64,000 nucleotides of DNA, from positions 62,001-126,000 of the forward strand of contig CAVAMJ010000006.1 of NCBI GenBank assembly GCA_963589785.1. The letters are read 5' to 3'. The notes under the pieces are model-generated. The model was not told where the DNA came from. It did no database searches and saw nothing but the letters and a program-made list of their open reading frames with translations. Shown in pieces: positions 52,295 to 60,706 of the stretch (position 1 is the stretch's first letter; each line of letters opens with the position of its first letter). The position numbers and the translations under genes were made by a program. This stretch comes from SIG603 sp963589785. GTDB lineage: Bacteria; Bacillota; Clostridia; Oscillospirales; Acutalibacteraceae.

Positions 52295-54352
52295 TCACTT
52301 CTTAGCGTCTGCGATAACCTTTTGAGCTACATTTTCAGGAGCCTGCTCATATCTTACAAACGAGAAGGTATAGGAGCCTCTGCCCTGAGTTACCTGACGG
52401 ACATAAGTTGTGAAATCATGCATCTCTGCAACAGGTACTTCAGCCTGAATTTCCTGCTTGCCGTCACTTGTGACGTCCATGCCGAGGACACGTCCTCTTC
52501 TCTTTGTGACCTCACCCATGATGTCGCCCATGTTGTCAGCCGGAACAACTGCCTTGAGTTCTCCGATTGGCTCGAGGATAACAGGGTCTGCCTTTGGCAT
52601 ACCGGCCTTGTAAGCTTCTGCCGCCGCAAGCTTAAAGCTCATTTCTGAAGAATCAACAGGGTGATAAGATCCGTCATAAAGAACTGCGCTAAGTCCTACA
52701 ACAGGGTATCCTGCAAGCGGGCCCTTTTCTACGCACTCCTGGAGTCCCTTTTCTACTGCCGGGAAGAATCCCTTAGGAACGGAGCCGCCGACAACTCTCT
52801 CGCCGAAAACAAGTCCTTCGGCATCGCATGGACTGAACTCGATCCAAACATCACCGAACTGACCGTGGCCGCCTGTCTGCTTCTTGTATCTTCCCTGAAC
52901 CTCAACCTTCTTGCGGATAGTCTCTCTGTAAGCTACCTTCGGCTTGGTGAGAGTTATCTCTGTGCCAAACTTAGACTTGAGCTTGGATACGACAACATCG
53001 AGATGCTGTTCGCCGAGACCCGAAAGAATCATCTGGTGAGTTTCGTTGTTTGTTTCGAATTTGATTGTCGGGTCTTCCTCGCAAAGTCTCAAAATTCCCT
53101 GAGCTATCTTCTCCTCGTCGCCCTTGTCCTTAGGAACAATTGCCATGGAGAGTGTAGGTGTAGGATAATCGACTCCCTCGAGTGTGACCTTTCTTATAGG
53201 TGAGCAAAGAGTATCGCCCGTATTTGTGCCGGAAAGCTTCGGAATTGCGCCGATGTCTCCCGCACCGATATATTTTACCTCAGTCTGCTTTTTGCCGACC
53301 ATGGTGACGACCTTGTTAATTCTCTCAGCCGCACCTGTGCGCATATTGACAACCTGGGTGTCCTGACCGATTTTACCGGAAATAACCTTGATGAAGGAAA
53401 GCTTGCCGATAAACGGGTCTGCGATAGTCTTGAATACAACAGCCGCTGCCGCAGCATCTTCCTTAACCTGTAACTCGACAGGATTTCCGTCAGGATCGAC
53501 AGCAACCTCAGAAGCCTTGTCAGCCGCACTCGGTGCAAGCCATGCAAGACCGTCCATAAACTGCTCCATGCCTCTCATGAGCATAGCATCACCGCAGAAA
53601 ACAGGGATGATTGTTCCGTTCTTAACGCCCTTGCTTACGCCGACGATAACTTCTTCGGGAGTGAACTCCTCGCCGCTGAAGTACTTCTCGAACAATTCGT
53701 CATCTGTCTCTGCAACAGCCTCATAGATAGCTGTTCTCAGTCCCTCGAGTCTTGCTCCCATGTCAGGCATGTTTACAAGCTGTGGCTTGCCCTGAGAATA
53801 GTCATAGCAGCGATACTCGAGCATATTGATATATTTATCGGCTTTGCCGTCCTCAAAGAAAGGAACGACAACAGGACAAATCTGTGGGCCGAATGTATTT
53901 TTAAGTTCCTCGAAAACTCCGTAGAAATCAGAGCCCTCGTCACAAAGTCCGTTGACAAAGATAATCTTTGCAAGACCTCTCTTGTTTGCGGCTGCCATTG
54001 CCTTTTCGGCACCAACCGTTACGCCGCTCTTTCCTGCTATAACAACGAGTGCCGTGTCGGCAGCTCTCATAGTTTCGCAAAGTCCGCCCTCAAAGTCAAA
54101 AAGTCCGGGTGCGTCAAGAAGATTGATTTTCTTGTTTTTCCACTCAAACGGTGCAACCGCAGCGGAAACAGAGGTCTTTCTCTTGATTTCCTCAGGGTCG
54201 TTATCGAGGACTGTGTTTCCATCGGCTATCTTGCCTCTTCTGTCGGATGCGCCTGCGAGGTAGAGCATTGCTTCGGCAAGACTGGTCTTGCCGGATCCGC
54301 TGTGTCCTGAAATAGCCAGATTAATTATGTTTTTTGCCTGATACTGATTCAT
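52295..54352 (-). CDS. EF-G-like translational GTPase paralogue with degenerate G4 motif
   Basis: 685 residues from the ATG at 54352 (MNQYQAKNI), which has a GAAGGAG site. Full EF-G architecture: GTP-binding domain, domain II, III, the domain IV HGQFGDVWIEF segment and V (LGMDVTSDGKQEIQAEVP). G1 is GHSGSGKT and G3 is DAPG (80-83), but the base-reading G4, normally NKMD, reads NGLC (134-137), and the switch I RGITI is replaced by KTSVSA. Such EF-G-like proteins sit apart from the canonical FusA. They may act in ribosome rescue, recycling or stress. Nucleotide preference is doubtful here. Single gene with own terminator. Confidence 0.88.
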   Translation of the reverse strand: MNQYQAKNIINLAISGHSGSGKTSLAEAMLYLAGASDRRGKIADGNTVLDNDPEEIKRKTSVSAAVAPFEWKNKKINLLDAPGLFDFEGGLCETMRAADTALVVIAGKSGVTVGAEKAMAAANKRGLAKIIFVNGLCDEGSDFYGVFEELKNTFGPQICPVVVPFFEDGKADKYINMLEYRCYDYSQGKPQLVNMPDMGARLEGLRTAIYEAVAETDDELFEKYFSGEEFTPEEVIVGVSKGVKNGTIIPVFCGDAMLMRGMEQFMDGLAWLAPSAADKASEVAVDPDGNPVELQVKEDAAAAAVVFKTIADPFIGKLSFIKVISGKIGQDTQVVNMRTGAAERINKVVTMVGKKQTEVKYIGAGDIGAIPKLSGTNTGDTLCSPIRKVTLEGVDYPTPTLSMAIVPKDKGDEEKIAQGILRLCEEDPTIKFETNNETHQMILSGLGEQHLDVVVSKLKSKFGTEITLTKPKVAYRETIRKKVEVQGRYKKQTGGHGQFGDVWIEFSPCDAEGLVFGERVVGGSVPKGFFPAVEKGLQECVEKGPLAGYPVVGLSAVLYDGSYHPVDSSEMSFKLAAAEAYKAGMPKADPVILEPIGELKAVVPADNMGDIMGEVTKRRGRVLGMDVTSDGKQEIQAEVPVAEMHDFTTYVRQVTQGRGSYTFSFVRYEQAPENVAQKVIADAKK

Positions 54353-54573
54353 ATGAATCGCTCCTTCCGATGGACCGTCTCTCCTTAATATCAATGCGGC
54401 CCGTCACCTTATATTCTAAACAAAGAAAAATTAAGTCCTTTTTCTTATTTAGCAATATAAGTATACGATAATTGTGGAACAATTTCAATAGAATAATCAA
54501 ATTTTTACAGAATTTATTTCTGTTCTTTACTTTTTTTGTGAAAAATGCGAAATAAAGCTGATTTTAGCAAAAA

Positions 54574-55032
54574 TCACTTCTGAACTACATTCGTATCGAG
54601 CATAAGGGTAATGGGGCCGTTGTTGAAAACATCGACATCCATGTGAGCTCCGAATTCTCCCGTCTCGATTTTTTTTGCACAGCCGGATGCTTTTATGAGG
54701 CTGACAAAATAATCATAAAGCTCCTTTGCCGCATCGCCTTTTGCGGCATTGATGAATGAGGGACGGTTGCCCTTGCGGCAATCTGCCGAGAGAGTGAAAT
54801 TAGAAACTATCATAATATCTCCGCCTATGTCGCTAAGCGAAAGATTAAGCTTATCGTCTGCATCGGAGAAAATTCTCAAGCCTGAAATTTTCTTAGCGAG
54901 ATACTCCGCTTGTTCCTTTTGGTCGCCCTCCATAACGCCGAGAAAAACAACTAAACCCTCGCCTGTTTCTCTCTCAATCTTATGATCTATCGTAATATGT
55001 GCCTTGTGGACACGCTGAACTACTGCTCTCAT
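54574..55032 (-). CDS. dtd: D-aminoacyl-tRNA deacylase
   Basis: 152 residues, normal length. It removes D-amino acids (and Gly from tRNA-Ala) wrongly charged on tRNA. Catalytic motif SNFTL replaces the common SQFTL, and NNGPITLMLD holds the Gly-Pro cross-subunit motif (GPVT type) needed for chiral proofreading. Cytoplasmic dimer. It starts after AAAGGATAA, divergent from the pseudokinase gene. Confidence 0.95.
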   Translation of the reverse strand: MRAVVQRVHKAHITIDHKIERETGEGLVVFLGVMEGDQKEQAEYLAKKISGLRIFSDADDKLNLSLSDIGGDIMIVSNFTLSADCRKGNRPSFINAAKGDAAKELYDYFVSLIKASGCAKKIETGEFGAHMDVDVFNNGPITLMLDTNVVQK

Positions 55033-55136
55033 TTTTATTATCCTTTCTATTTACTTATTTGCACCGACAGTTTAGCACACAAGGCGCTGATTTTGCAAGC
55101 AAAGCAAAACGCACATTTGATTTAAATCTCAATTCA

Positions 55137-55165
55137 TTTACAAGAAAAGAAACTTGTGATAAAAT
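55137..55165 (+). promoter_or_regulatory. Promoter of the PASTA pseudokinase gene
   Basis: -35 TTTACA (55137-55142), 17-bp spacer, -10 TAAAAT (55160-55165), about 65 nt before the start codon. Confidence 0.6.
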
Positions 55166-55236
55166 TAGGATTAACACAGACTAAGAGCACCTAATCATAA
55201 ATATCAAAAATCAGCATTTTTCAAGGAGAAAGTTAA

Positions 55237-56922
55237 ATGCCATCAGGAAATACAGCCTTATGCGTTAACTGCATGAAGCCGATTGATCTCACTATCGGCA
55301 AGGGCGAGATTTGCCCGCACTGCGGTTACAACAATAAAACACCTCAAATTGAGGGCGCACTTCCGTATAGAAGTGCCCTCAAGCAAAGATATATCGTCGG
55401 CCGTGTTCGAGCAAAGAACTCCGAGGGATTCACCTACACCGCACTGGACACGGGCTCGGGCAAAAGAGTGGATATAAGAGAATTTGCCCCCACGGAGATA
55501 TGCACAAGAAACAACAAAAGAATTTACCCCTATGACGGCTATGCCGATCTTTACAGTGAACTTCGCCAGGAGTTTGCCGAGGTTGCAAGAGGACTTGCGA
55601 AAATCCGCACCTCGAATGCCGTTTTCAGAATGACGGACGCTTTCCAGGATAACAACACCTCGTATCTCGTTTTTGAGCATCATCCAAGCGAGACTCTAAG
55701 GTCTTATATCAAGCGAAACGGCCCTCTTTCGTGGAATCAAGCAAAGGAGCTTTTCATCCCCATGATGGGTTCGCTCTCAGCCATGCACCGCTCGGGACTT
55801 ATGCACCTTGGCATCTCGCCCGACACTCTTCGTGTTTGCGCAGACGGCAAAATGCGCCTTGCTGATTTCTGCATTCCCACCGTCCGCCAGACAGGCACTG
55901 ACCTCACCCCCGACCTTGTTTCGGGCTGTGCGGCATATGAACAGTACTCGACTCTTTTTGACTGCGCAGAAACAACAGATGTCTACGGATTTGCGGCAAG
56001 CCTTTTGTTTGCGCTCTCCGGCACACTTCCCAGAAGTGCAATCGAAAGAAACAAAGACCCCAAGCTTCTCATCGCTAAAGAGGTTCTGCACTCACTGCCT
56101 GAAAATGTCGTCAAGGCTCTTGCCGCCGCATTACAGGTAAAACAGCAGAACAGAACTGGCTCTTTCGAGCGTTTCCGTGTTGAACTCACCGAAAGTTCAA
56201 GGCAACTCAGCAACATGAGTGAAACAAGTGCGATAAGAGATCTTCCCGGCTCATATGACTACACTCCGCAAAGAAGACGCGGCTTGCCGACTAAATTCTT
56301 CCTCATCTTCTCGTTCGTGTTGTCGGCGGCAATCTTCGCGCTTGTCGGCTACTGGCTTGTTACCGACTATGACATCGGTTCCAAGATAACGGGATATATA
56401 GACAAAATTGAGACCGAAACAGAGAAAAACACCGTTGAAACCGTAACCGTTCCCGATATGGTCGGCGACAGCTACACAGACTGGCTCACCCAGCTTCAGG
56501 ATTCGACCGTATATCAGTTCACGCTGAATGTCACTAGCGAAGAATTCAGCGATGAATATGCCGAGGGAATCATCATGCACCAGACTCCCGCCGGCGAAGG
56601 AAGAGTTGAAAAGAACGGCGCCGTGGATATCGTTGTCAGCAAGGGCTCTACAACAAGAACTCTGCCTGACATTCGAGGAATCAAATTTACCGAAGCACTC
56701 TCCACACTCGAAGACATGGGATTTGTTGTCGAGAAAACGGAGACCTATTCAAGCAGTGTAAATTCAGGCGTTTGTATTTGCTACGGCGGTGAATTCAACA
56801 CAGGAGACACTCTTGAGTACGGCTCAACCGTCGAGGTTCTCGTCAGCATCGGCAGAGATCCGTCTCTTCCAACTCCGTCACCGACACCTGACAGCTACGA
56901 AAGCTCTTCGGCGACAAATTAA
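55237..56922 (+). CDS. Zinc-ribbon/PASTA serine-threonine pseudokinase
   Basis: 561 residues. A zinc ribbon (C9, C12, C26, C29) leads to a Ser/Thr kinase-like domain (about 50-320), one membrane helix (353-375) and two extracytosolic PASTA domains (about 404-550) that bind muropeptides, ending in a Pro/Ser/Thr tail. Key catalytic residues are lost: the catalytic-loop HRD reads HLG (190-192), the VAIK lysine is Arg (R81 in DIREF) and DFG is DFC (210-212). So it probably lacks phosphotransfer and senses the cell wall or scaffolds an active kinase. The fold and ISPD segment still align with the family. Monocistronic with its own terminator. Confidence 0.85.
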   Translation: MPSGNTALCVNCMKPIDLTIGKGEICPHCGYNNKTPQIEGALPYRSALKQRYIVGRVRAKNSEGFTYTALDTGSGKRVDIREFAPTEICTRNNKRIYPYDGYADLYSELRQEFAEVARGLAKIRTSNAVFRMTDAFQDNNTSYLVFEHHPSETLRSYIKRNGPLSWNQAKELFIPMMGSLSAMHRSGLMHLGISPDTLRVCADGKMRLADFCIPTVRQTGTDLTPDLVSGCAAYEQYSTLFDCAETTDVYGFAASLLFALSGTLPRSAIERNKDPKLLIAKEVLHSLPENVVKALAAALQVKQQNRTGSFERFRVELTESSRQLSNMSETSAIRDLPGSYDYTPQRRRGLPTKFFLIFSFVLSAAIFALVGYWLVTDYDIGSKITGYIDKIETETEKNTVETVTVPDMVGDSYTDWLTQLQDSTVYQFTLNVTSEEFSDEYAEGIIMHQTPAGEGRVEKNGAVDIVVSKGSTTRTLPDIRGIKFTEALSTLEDMGFVVEKTETYSSSVNSGVCICYGGEFNTGDTLEYGSTVEVLVSIGRDPSLPTPSPTPDSYESSSATN

Positions 56923-56964
56923 ACTTTTTAGGCTACAAGAATCATTTTTAATTTCTCAAAAAGG

Positions 56965-56998
56965 AAAAGTCATTCTTCACAAACGAAGAATGACTTTT
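56965..56998. terminator. Bidirectional terminator after the pseudokinase gene
   Basis: Perfect 14-bp stem AAAAGTCATTCTTC/GAAGAATGACTTTT (6-nt loop), T-rich on both strands, before the convergent VOC gene. Confidence 0.9.
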
Positions 56999-57010
56999 TC
57001 GTTTTATTTA

Positions 57011-57406
57011 TCAGAGAATTTGGTCAATCTCGACTCTCTCTTTGTTCGGTCCCTCGATTATGAAAAATCTGATTCCGTTAGACCAGAACGGCAGTGCTTC
57101 GATTTCGTTGCTCACTACCTTATATCCTTTTTCGAGGGCAAGCTTGTATGCGGCGTCAATATCATTGCAGTTTATAGCAATGTGATTGATTGCTCCCGCA
57201 TCCTTGACGGTGTTTTCCTCGTCGTAGCACTCAAGAGTCAGATTGCCAAATCTCAAAAAGCACACGTGGTTCGGCTTGTCTCCGAACTCTGCCGAATGTA
57301 CATTTTGGAAGCCTAGTTCCTCATAAAACTTGACGGTGGCACCAAGGTCCTCTGTCGGTATTCCGATATGCTGAATTCCGTCACAAAAATCACACAACTT
57401 ACTCAT
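57011..57406 (-). CDS. VOC superfamily (glyoxalase/bleomycin resistance-like) protein
   Basis: 131 residues with the beta-alpha-beta-beta-beta vicinal-oxygen-chelate repeat: GIQHIGIPTEDLGATVKFYEELG, INHIAINCNDIDAAYKLALEKG, and FFIIEGPNKERVEI with the C-terminal metal-ligand Glu. Two metal-binding His are plausible (QHIG, NHIA). The exact reaction is unknown; family members include methylmalonyl-CoA epimerase and lactoylglutathione lyase. Cytoplasmic. It lies 22 bp after the flavin reductase gene, probably one operon. Confidence 0.87.
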   Translation of the reverse strand: MSKLCDFCDGIQHIGIPTEDLGATVKFYEELGFQNVHSAEFGDKPNHVCFLRFGNLTLECYDEENTVKDAGAINHIAINCNDIDAAYKLALEKGYKVVSNEIEALPFWSNGIRFFIIEGPNKERVEIDQIL

Positions 57407-57428
57407 ATTTTCCTCCCAATACGCTTGT

Positions 57429-57980
57429 TTACTTAAGCTTCAAGCCGTCAGAAAATGCTTTTCCGACAGTTTCGCCAAGCTTCATATAGGTGCTGTTCAC
57501 GGGGTCATAGCAAATCGGCTTGAGCTTTTTCGGATCTATCTTTCCGTCTGTCAAAATGCTCTCGTCAGCCGTGACGTTGACTATCTCGCCGACTAAAATT
57601 CCGTTTTCGAAGCTTCTGAATTTACATTCGAGTGCCATAGGAAGCTCATCAATCCGAGGAGCGTTAACCTTTTCGCTTTTTGTCGCATGAAATCCCGCCT
57701 TTTCGAATTTGTTCGGAACCTTTCTTGCCGACTCCACTCCGACATAATCGCATGCGGTCACATAATCTTCTGTTGCCATACTGACGGTAAATGCGCCTGT
57801 TTTCTCGATATTGTCCGTTGTCTTGTGGCTGGACATACTTATGGAAATCTCGTCAAAATCCGTGACAATTCCCCATGCGGCATTCATGGCATCGGGCACG
57901 CCGTTTTCATCGTAGGTCGCAACTATAAGCACGGGCATCGGGTACATAAAGGGCTTTGAGCCAAAATCAATTCTGCTCAT
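57429..57980 (-). CDS. Flavin reductase-like, FMN-binding split-barrel protein
   Basis: 183 residues from the ATG at 57980 (MSRIDFGSKPF): AAAGG lies 9 nt upstream, whereas the ATG at 57989 abuts it. Flavin reductase domain signatures: PVLIVATYDENGVPDAMNAAWG, ISMSSHKTTDNIEKTGAFTVSMAT and the Gly/Glu-rich LVGEIVNVTADESIL. It probably binds FMN and passes electrons from NAD(P)H or serves as a flavoredoxin. Partner unknown; the VOC gene follows closely. Confidence 0.88.
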   Translation of the reverse strand: MSRIDFGSKPFMYPMPVLIVATYDENGVPDAMNAAWGIVTDFDEISISMSSHKTTDNIEKTGAFTVSMATEDYVTACDYVGVESARKVPNKFEKAGFHATKSEKVNAPRIDELPMALECKFRSFENGILVGEIVNVTADESILTDGKIDPKKLKPICYDPVNSTYMKLGETVGKAFSDGLKLK

Positions 57981-58103
57981 AATTTTCATCCTTTCTTGAA
58001 GCTTTGTTAAGCTTATTTAAACATAACTAAAGAGAAAAGTAAATCAATATTTATTGCCGTTTTAACCGAAACAGTTTTCAACAAATATATCTGCAATGTT
58101 GAA

Positions 58104-58128
58104 AACGGACGCCTTAAAAGCGTCCGTT
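58104..58128 (-). terminator. Terminator of the partner-switching operon
   Basis: 9-bp stem AACGGACGC/GCGTCCGTT with a 7-nt loop, 40 bp past the phosphatase stop. U-tract TTTTCAAC on the minus strand. Confidence 0.8.
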
Positions 58129-58167
58129 CTGCTATGTGTTACAATTAAAATCAAAATTTAAGAGTAC

Positions 58168-59706
58168 TTAGTCTTTTTTATCTGCGGGGCCCTTGAAGTT
58201 CAAGCCAAGCATGGTAATATCGTCAAACTGCTCTCTGCCGCCGACAAAGCTGTCCACATCCTTGCGAATGAGCGGCAAAAGCTCTTCGATTGTAGCATTT
58301 CGGTTGTCTGTCAGTGCTTTTTCCAATCTGTCCTTGCCGTACTGCTCGTCACTTGCGTTCACAGCCTCACTTATTCCATCGGTATAAAGGAAAATTCTGT
58401 CACCCTTTTCAAGCTTCAGCTTTCCCGATTTATACCTCATACCCTCCATGCCAGCCAAAACAAAGCCGGGTCTTGTTGGGTAGAGCTCCCATTTTTCCTC
58501 GGCGGCACGGTAAATAAACGGCTTTTCGTGACCCGCATTGACAAATTCAAGCTCGCCCGTAGTGAGGTCAAGTATTCCCTCAAATGCCGTGATGAAAAGT
58601 CCGCTTGTGTTAGCCTCGCACAAAAGGTCGTTTACCTTTGTGAAAACCTCTCCAAGAGAATCTCCGAAACCCGAATAATCCTTGATGAGCGTCTTTCCGA
58701 TAACCATGAAAAGCGCCGCAGGAACACCCTTGCCCGAAACATCACCAACAACAAATCCAAGGTGATTATCATCTATCATAAAGAAGTCGTAGAAATCTCC
58801 TCCGACCTCCTTTGCGGGGTTCATCGTAGCGTAAATATCAAATTCCTCACGCTCAGGGAACGGCGGGAAGATACACGGTAAGATGCTCTGCTGAATTTCC
58901 GAGGCAATTCGAAGTTCGGAGTCTATTCGCTCCTTCTCCTTTGTCTCGTTTCTAAGGCTAATCATAGCCCGCTGAACATCAAGCGCCATTTCTTCAAGCG
59001 AATCGGCAAGATTTCTCATCTCATCATGCGTTTTTATGTTGGAGTTAATAAGCGTGAGTTCCTCGGGAGTTTCTTTCTCACGACAGCTCTTGACGAACGC
59101 CTCAGCCGAATCATTGAGTGCATTCACAGGCTTGATAACTCTCTTTCTCATCCACAACAAAAGATTGACGAAGAAAATAACAGCGTTGATAATCGCACCC
59201 ATGATAATGGGCTGGCTGTAATACTTAATCGAGGCTCTCATATCGTTGACATCAAGCTCGACAACAAGATAACAAAGCTCCTTGTGCTCGCTGTTTCTCA
59301 CCGATACTCCACAGCTGTAAACATATATGCCGTCATAGTGATCGAAGTAGTAGTCATAGCCATCTTCATCCGGTGCCCCCGGCAAAAGCTCCTCAAGGAA
59401 AATTCCGTGAATCTCCTGAGTCTCGTTAATTTCCTTGAATAATGCCTTAACCTTGGGATAATCCTGAAGGTCGTTTCCCTCCTCAAGATATTCCTCGAGA
59501 TCATCGCCGTCGATATGCTGCATGGCAAGGTTTATGATACCTCTTTGGTATGACTCATACTGAGCGTACATATTCTTATAATAGGGAACATATCCGATAC
59601 AGCCCATACCGATGCTAATGCAAAGTGTGAAGACAATTCCCGCAATGCTCAGGTCTCTGCCAAGGCGGTCACGGTGCTTCTTACCATTTCTTCTTCGCTT
59701 AATCAT
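58168..59706 (-). CDS. Membrane PP2C/SpoIIE phosphatase with HAMP domain (RsbU-like)
   Basis: 512 residues. Two helices (about 20-40 and 172-190) flank an extracytosolic sensor of about 130 residues; a HAMP-like region and coiled coil lead to a SpoIIE/PP2C phosphatase. Metal-binding Asp residues are present: VVGDVSGKGVPAALF, DGISEAV, and the C-terminal FDDITMLGL. It should dephosphorylate the STAS antagonist in response to an extracellular signal, the activating branch of a partner-switching cascade. It overlaps the preceding gene by 8 bp and ends the operon. Confidence 0.9.
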   Translation of the reverse strand: MIKRRRNGKKHRDRLGRDLSIAGIVFTLCISIGMGCIGYVPYYKNMYAQYESYQRGIINLAMQHIDGDDLEEYLEEGNDLQDYPKVKALFKEINETQEIHGIFLEELLPGAPDEDGYDYYFDHYDGIYVYSCGVSVRNSEHKELCYLVVELDVNDMRASIKYYSQPIIMGAIINAVIFFVNLLLWMRKRVIKPVNALNDSAEAFVKSCREKETPEELTLINSNIKTHDEMRNLADSLEEMALDVQRAMISLRNETKEKERIDSELRIASEIQQSILPCIFPPFPEREEFDIYATMNPAKEVGGDFYDFFMIDDNHLGFVVGDVSGKGVPAALFMVIGKTLIKDYSGFGDSLGEVFTKVNDLLCEANTSGLFITAFEGILDLTTGELEFVNAGHEKPFIYRAAEEKWELYPTRPGFVLAGMEGMRYKSGKLKLEKGDRIFLYTDGISEAVNASDEQYGKDRLEKALTDNRNATIEELLPLIRKDVDSFVGGREQFDDITMLGLNFKGPADKKD

Positions 59707-60274
59707 TATAGAAATCCTTCTTAATGATAAGCTCTACCTGGTTGTCTCTTGTGCTGAGAAGAATATCATCGGAAAGCTTTGCGATAATCGACTTTGAGAG
59801 GAAATCAAGCTCTTCGTTGTTTCCAACTTCGGAAAGCACTCTCTTGTAGCTTGTGAGCGACCAGTTGACAGTGCCAAGACCCTTGAAGCTTGCTCTCATC
59901 ATCGGGCACTCAGGCTTCATTCTTGCCGCTTTGCCTGCCATAACATTTATGATGAACTCATAAATATCTCCGACAAGGCTCTTGCTGATGCTGTTGATCT
60001 CGCTTATGCTCTTAAGCTCTTTTCTGATATCGTCCTCAAGGAGCAAATCAAGCTGCATGTGAAGATCGCAGCTGTTAAGTCCCGATTCAATCCAGAACTG
60101 GCCCTCATACTCGACTCTCGAAACCTGAATCATTCCGATGAGCTCCTCGGAAAGAAGTCTGAGCTGAAGTGTCTGCTTGTTTGTGAAACCGCAGTAACGG
60201 GCGGTTTTTTCAATTTCGTCAAGTACATCCTCTATACCGTTCTCGTTATAGAAGTAGCATACATTACTTTTCAT
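59699..60274 (-). CDS. HATPase-like regulatory protein (degenerate)
   Basis: 191 residues. An N-terminal segment, LQLRLLSEELIGMIQ (about 36-50), resembles the N-box of HATPase_c anti-sigma kinases but lacks the Asn, and no clear GxGxG lid was seen. It may be a distant relative of the next-door RsbW-like protein that keeps the fold for binding a STAS or other partner. It sits between the true ATPase and the phosphatase, 15 bp after the former. Its role is unknown, and no other family was recognised. Confidence 0.6.
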   Translation of the reverse strand: MKSNVCYFYNENGIEDVLDEIEKTARYCGFTNKQTLQLRLLSEELIGMIQVSRVEYEGQFWIESGLNSCDLHMQLDLLLEDDIRKELKSISEINSISKSLVGDIYEFIINVMAGKAARMKPECPMMRASFKGLGTVNWSLTSYKRVLSEVGNNEELDFLSKSIIAKLSDDILLSTRDNQVELIIKKDFYND

Positions 60275-60289
60275 ATAAATTCCTCATTC

Positions 60290-60706
60290 TCAAAAACTCT
60301 TCTGCCAGGTTTTTTCCAGCGTCAAAATATTAGTGCCGTCCTCATATGAATATGTTACGACATCCATAAGCTTCTTCACCATGAAAATTCCGAGTCCGCC
60401 TACCTCTCTTTCATCGGAAGAAAGCGTGATATCGGGATCGGTATTCTGAAGCGGATCGAACTTTACTCCCTTATCCTTGAAGATAAGCACAAGCTTGACG
60501 GGACCGTCCGAATCGATTTGTATTTCAATATCACCGTTTTTGTCGGTGTAAGCATACGAAACAATATTGTGGAAAACCTCGTCTATCGCAATATTCACTT
60601 GCATCTGCGTTTTCATCGGACAGTCGTTCTCCTCAAGGAAATTATCGACAAAATCCGTAACAAGATCAAGATTTTCTGCTTTTGCTTCAACTGTTAAAGC
60701 TTTAAT
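60290..60706 (-). CDS. RsbW-like anti-sigma factor serine kinase
   Basis: 138 residues from a proposed ATT start at 60706. GGAGG lies 8 nt upstream and the codon overlaps the previous TAA as ATTAA. No ATG, GTG or TTG has as good a site, though GTG 60715 and TTG 60751 are in frame. HATPase_c_2 motifs: NIAIDEVFHNIVSYAY (N-box), FKDKGVKFDPL (G1) and GGLGIFMVKKLMD (G2). Such kinases bind a sigma factor or other target and phosphorylate STAS antagonists. No sigma factor lies in the operon. Confidence 0.85.
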   Translation of the reverse strand: MKALTVEAKAENLDLVTDFVDNFLEENDCPMKTQMQVNIAIDEVFHNIVSYAYTDKNGDIEIQIDSDGPVKLVLIFKDKGVKFDPLQNTDPDITLSSDEREVGGLGIFMVKKLMDVVTYSYEDGTNILTLEKTWQKSF

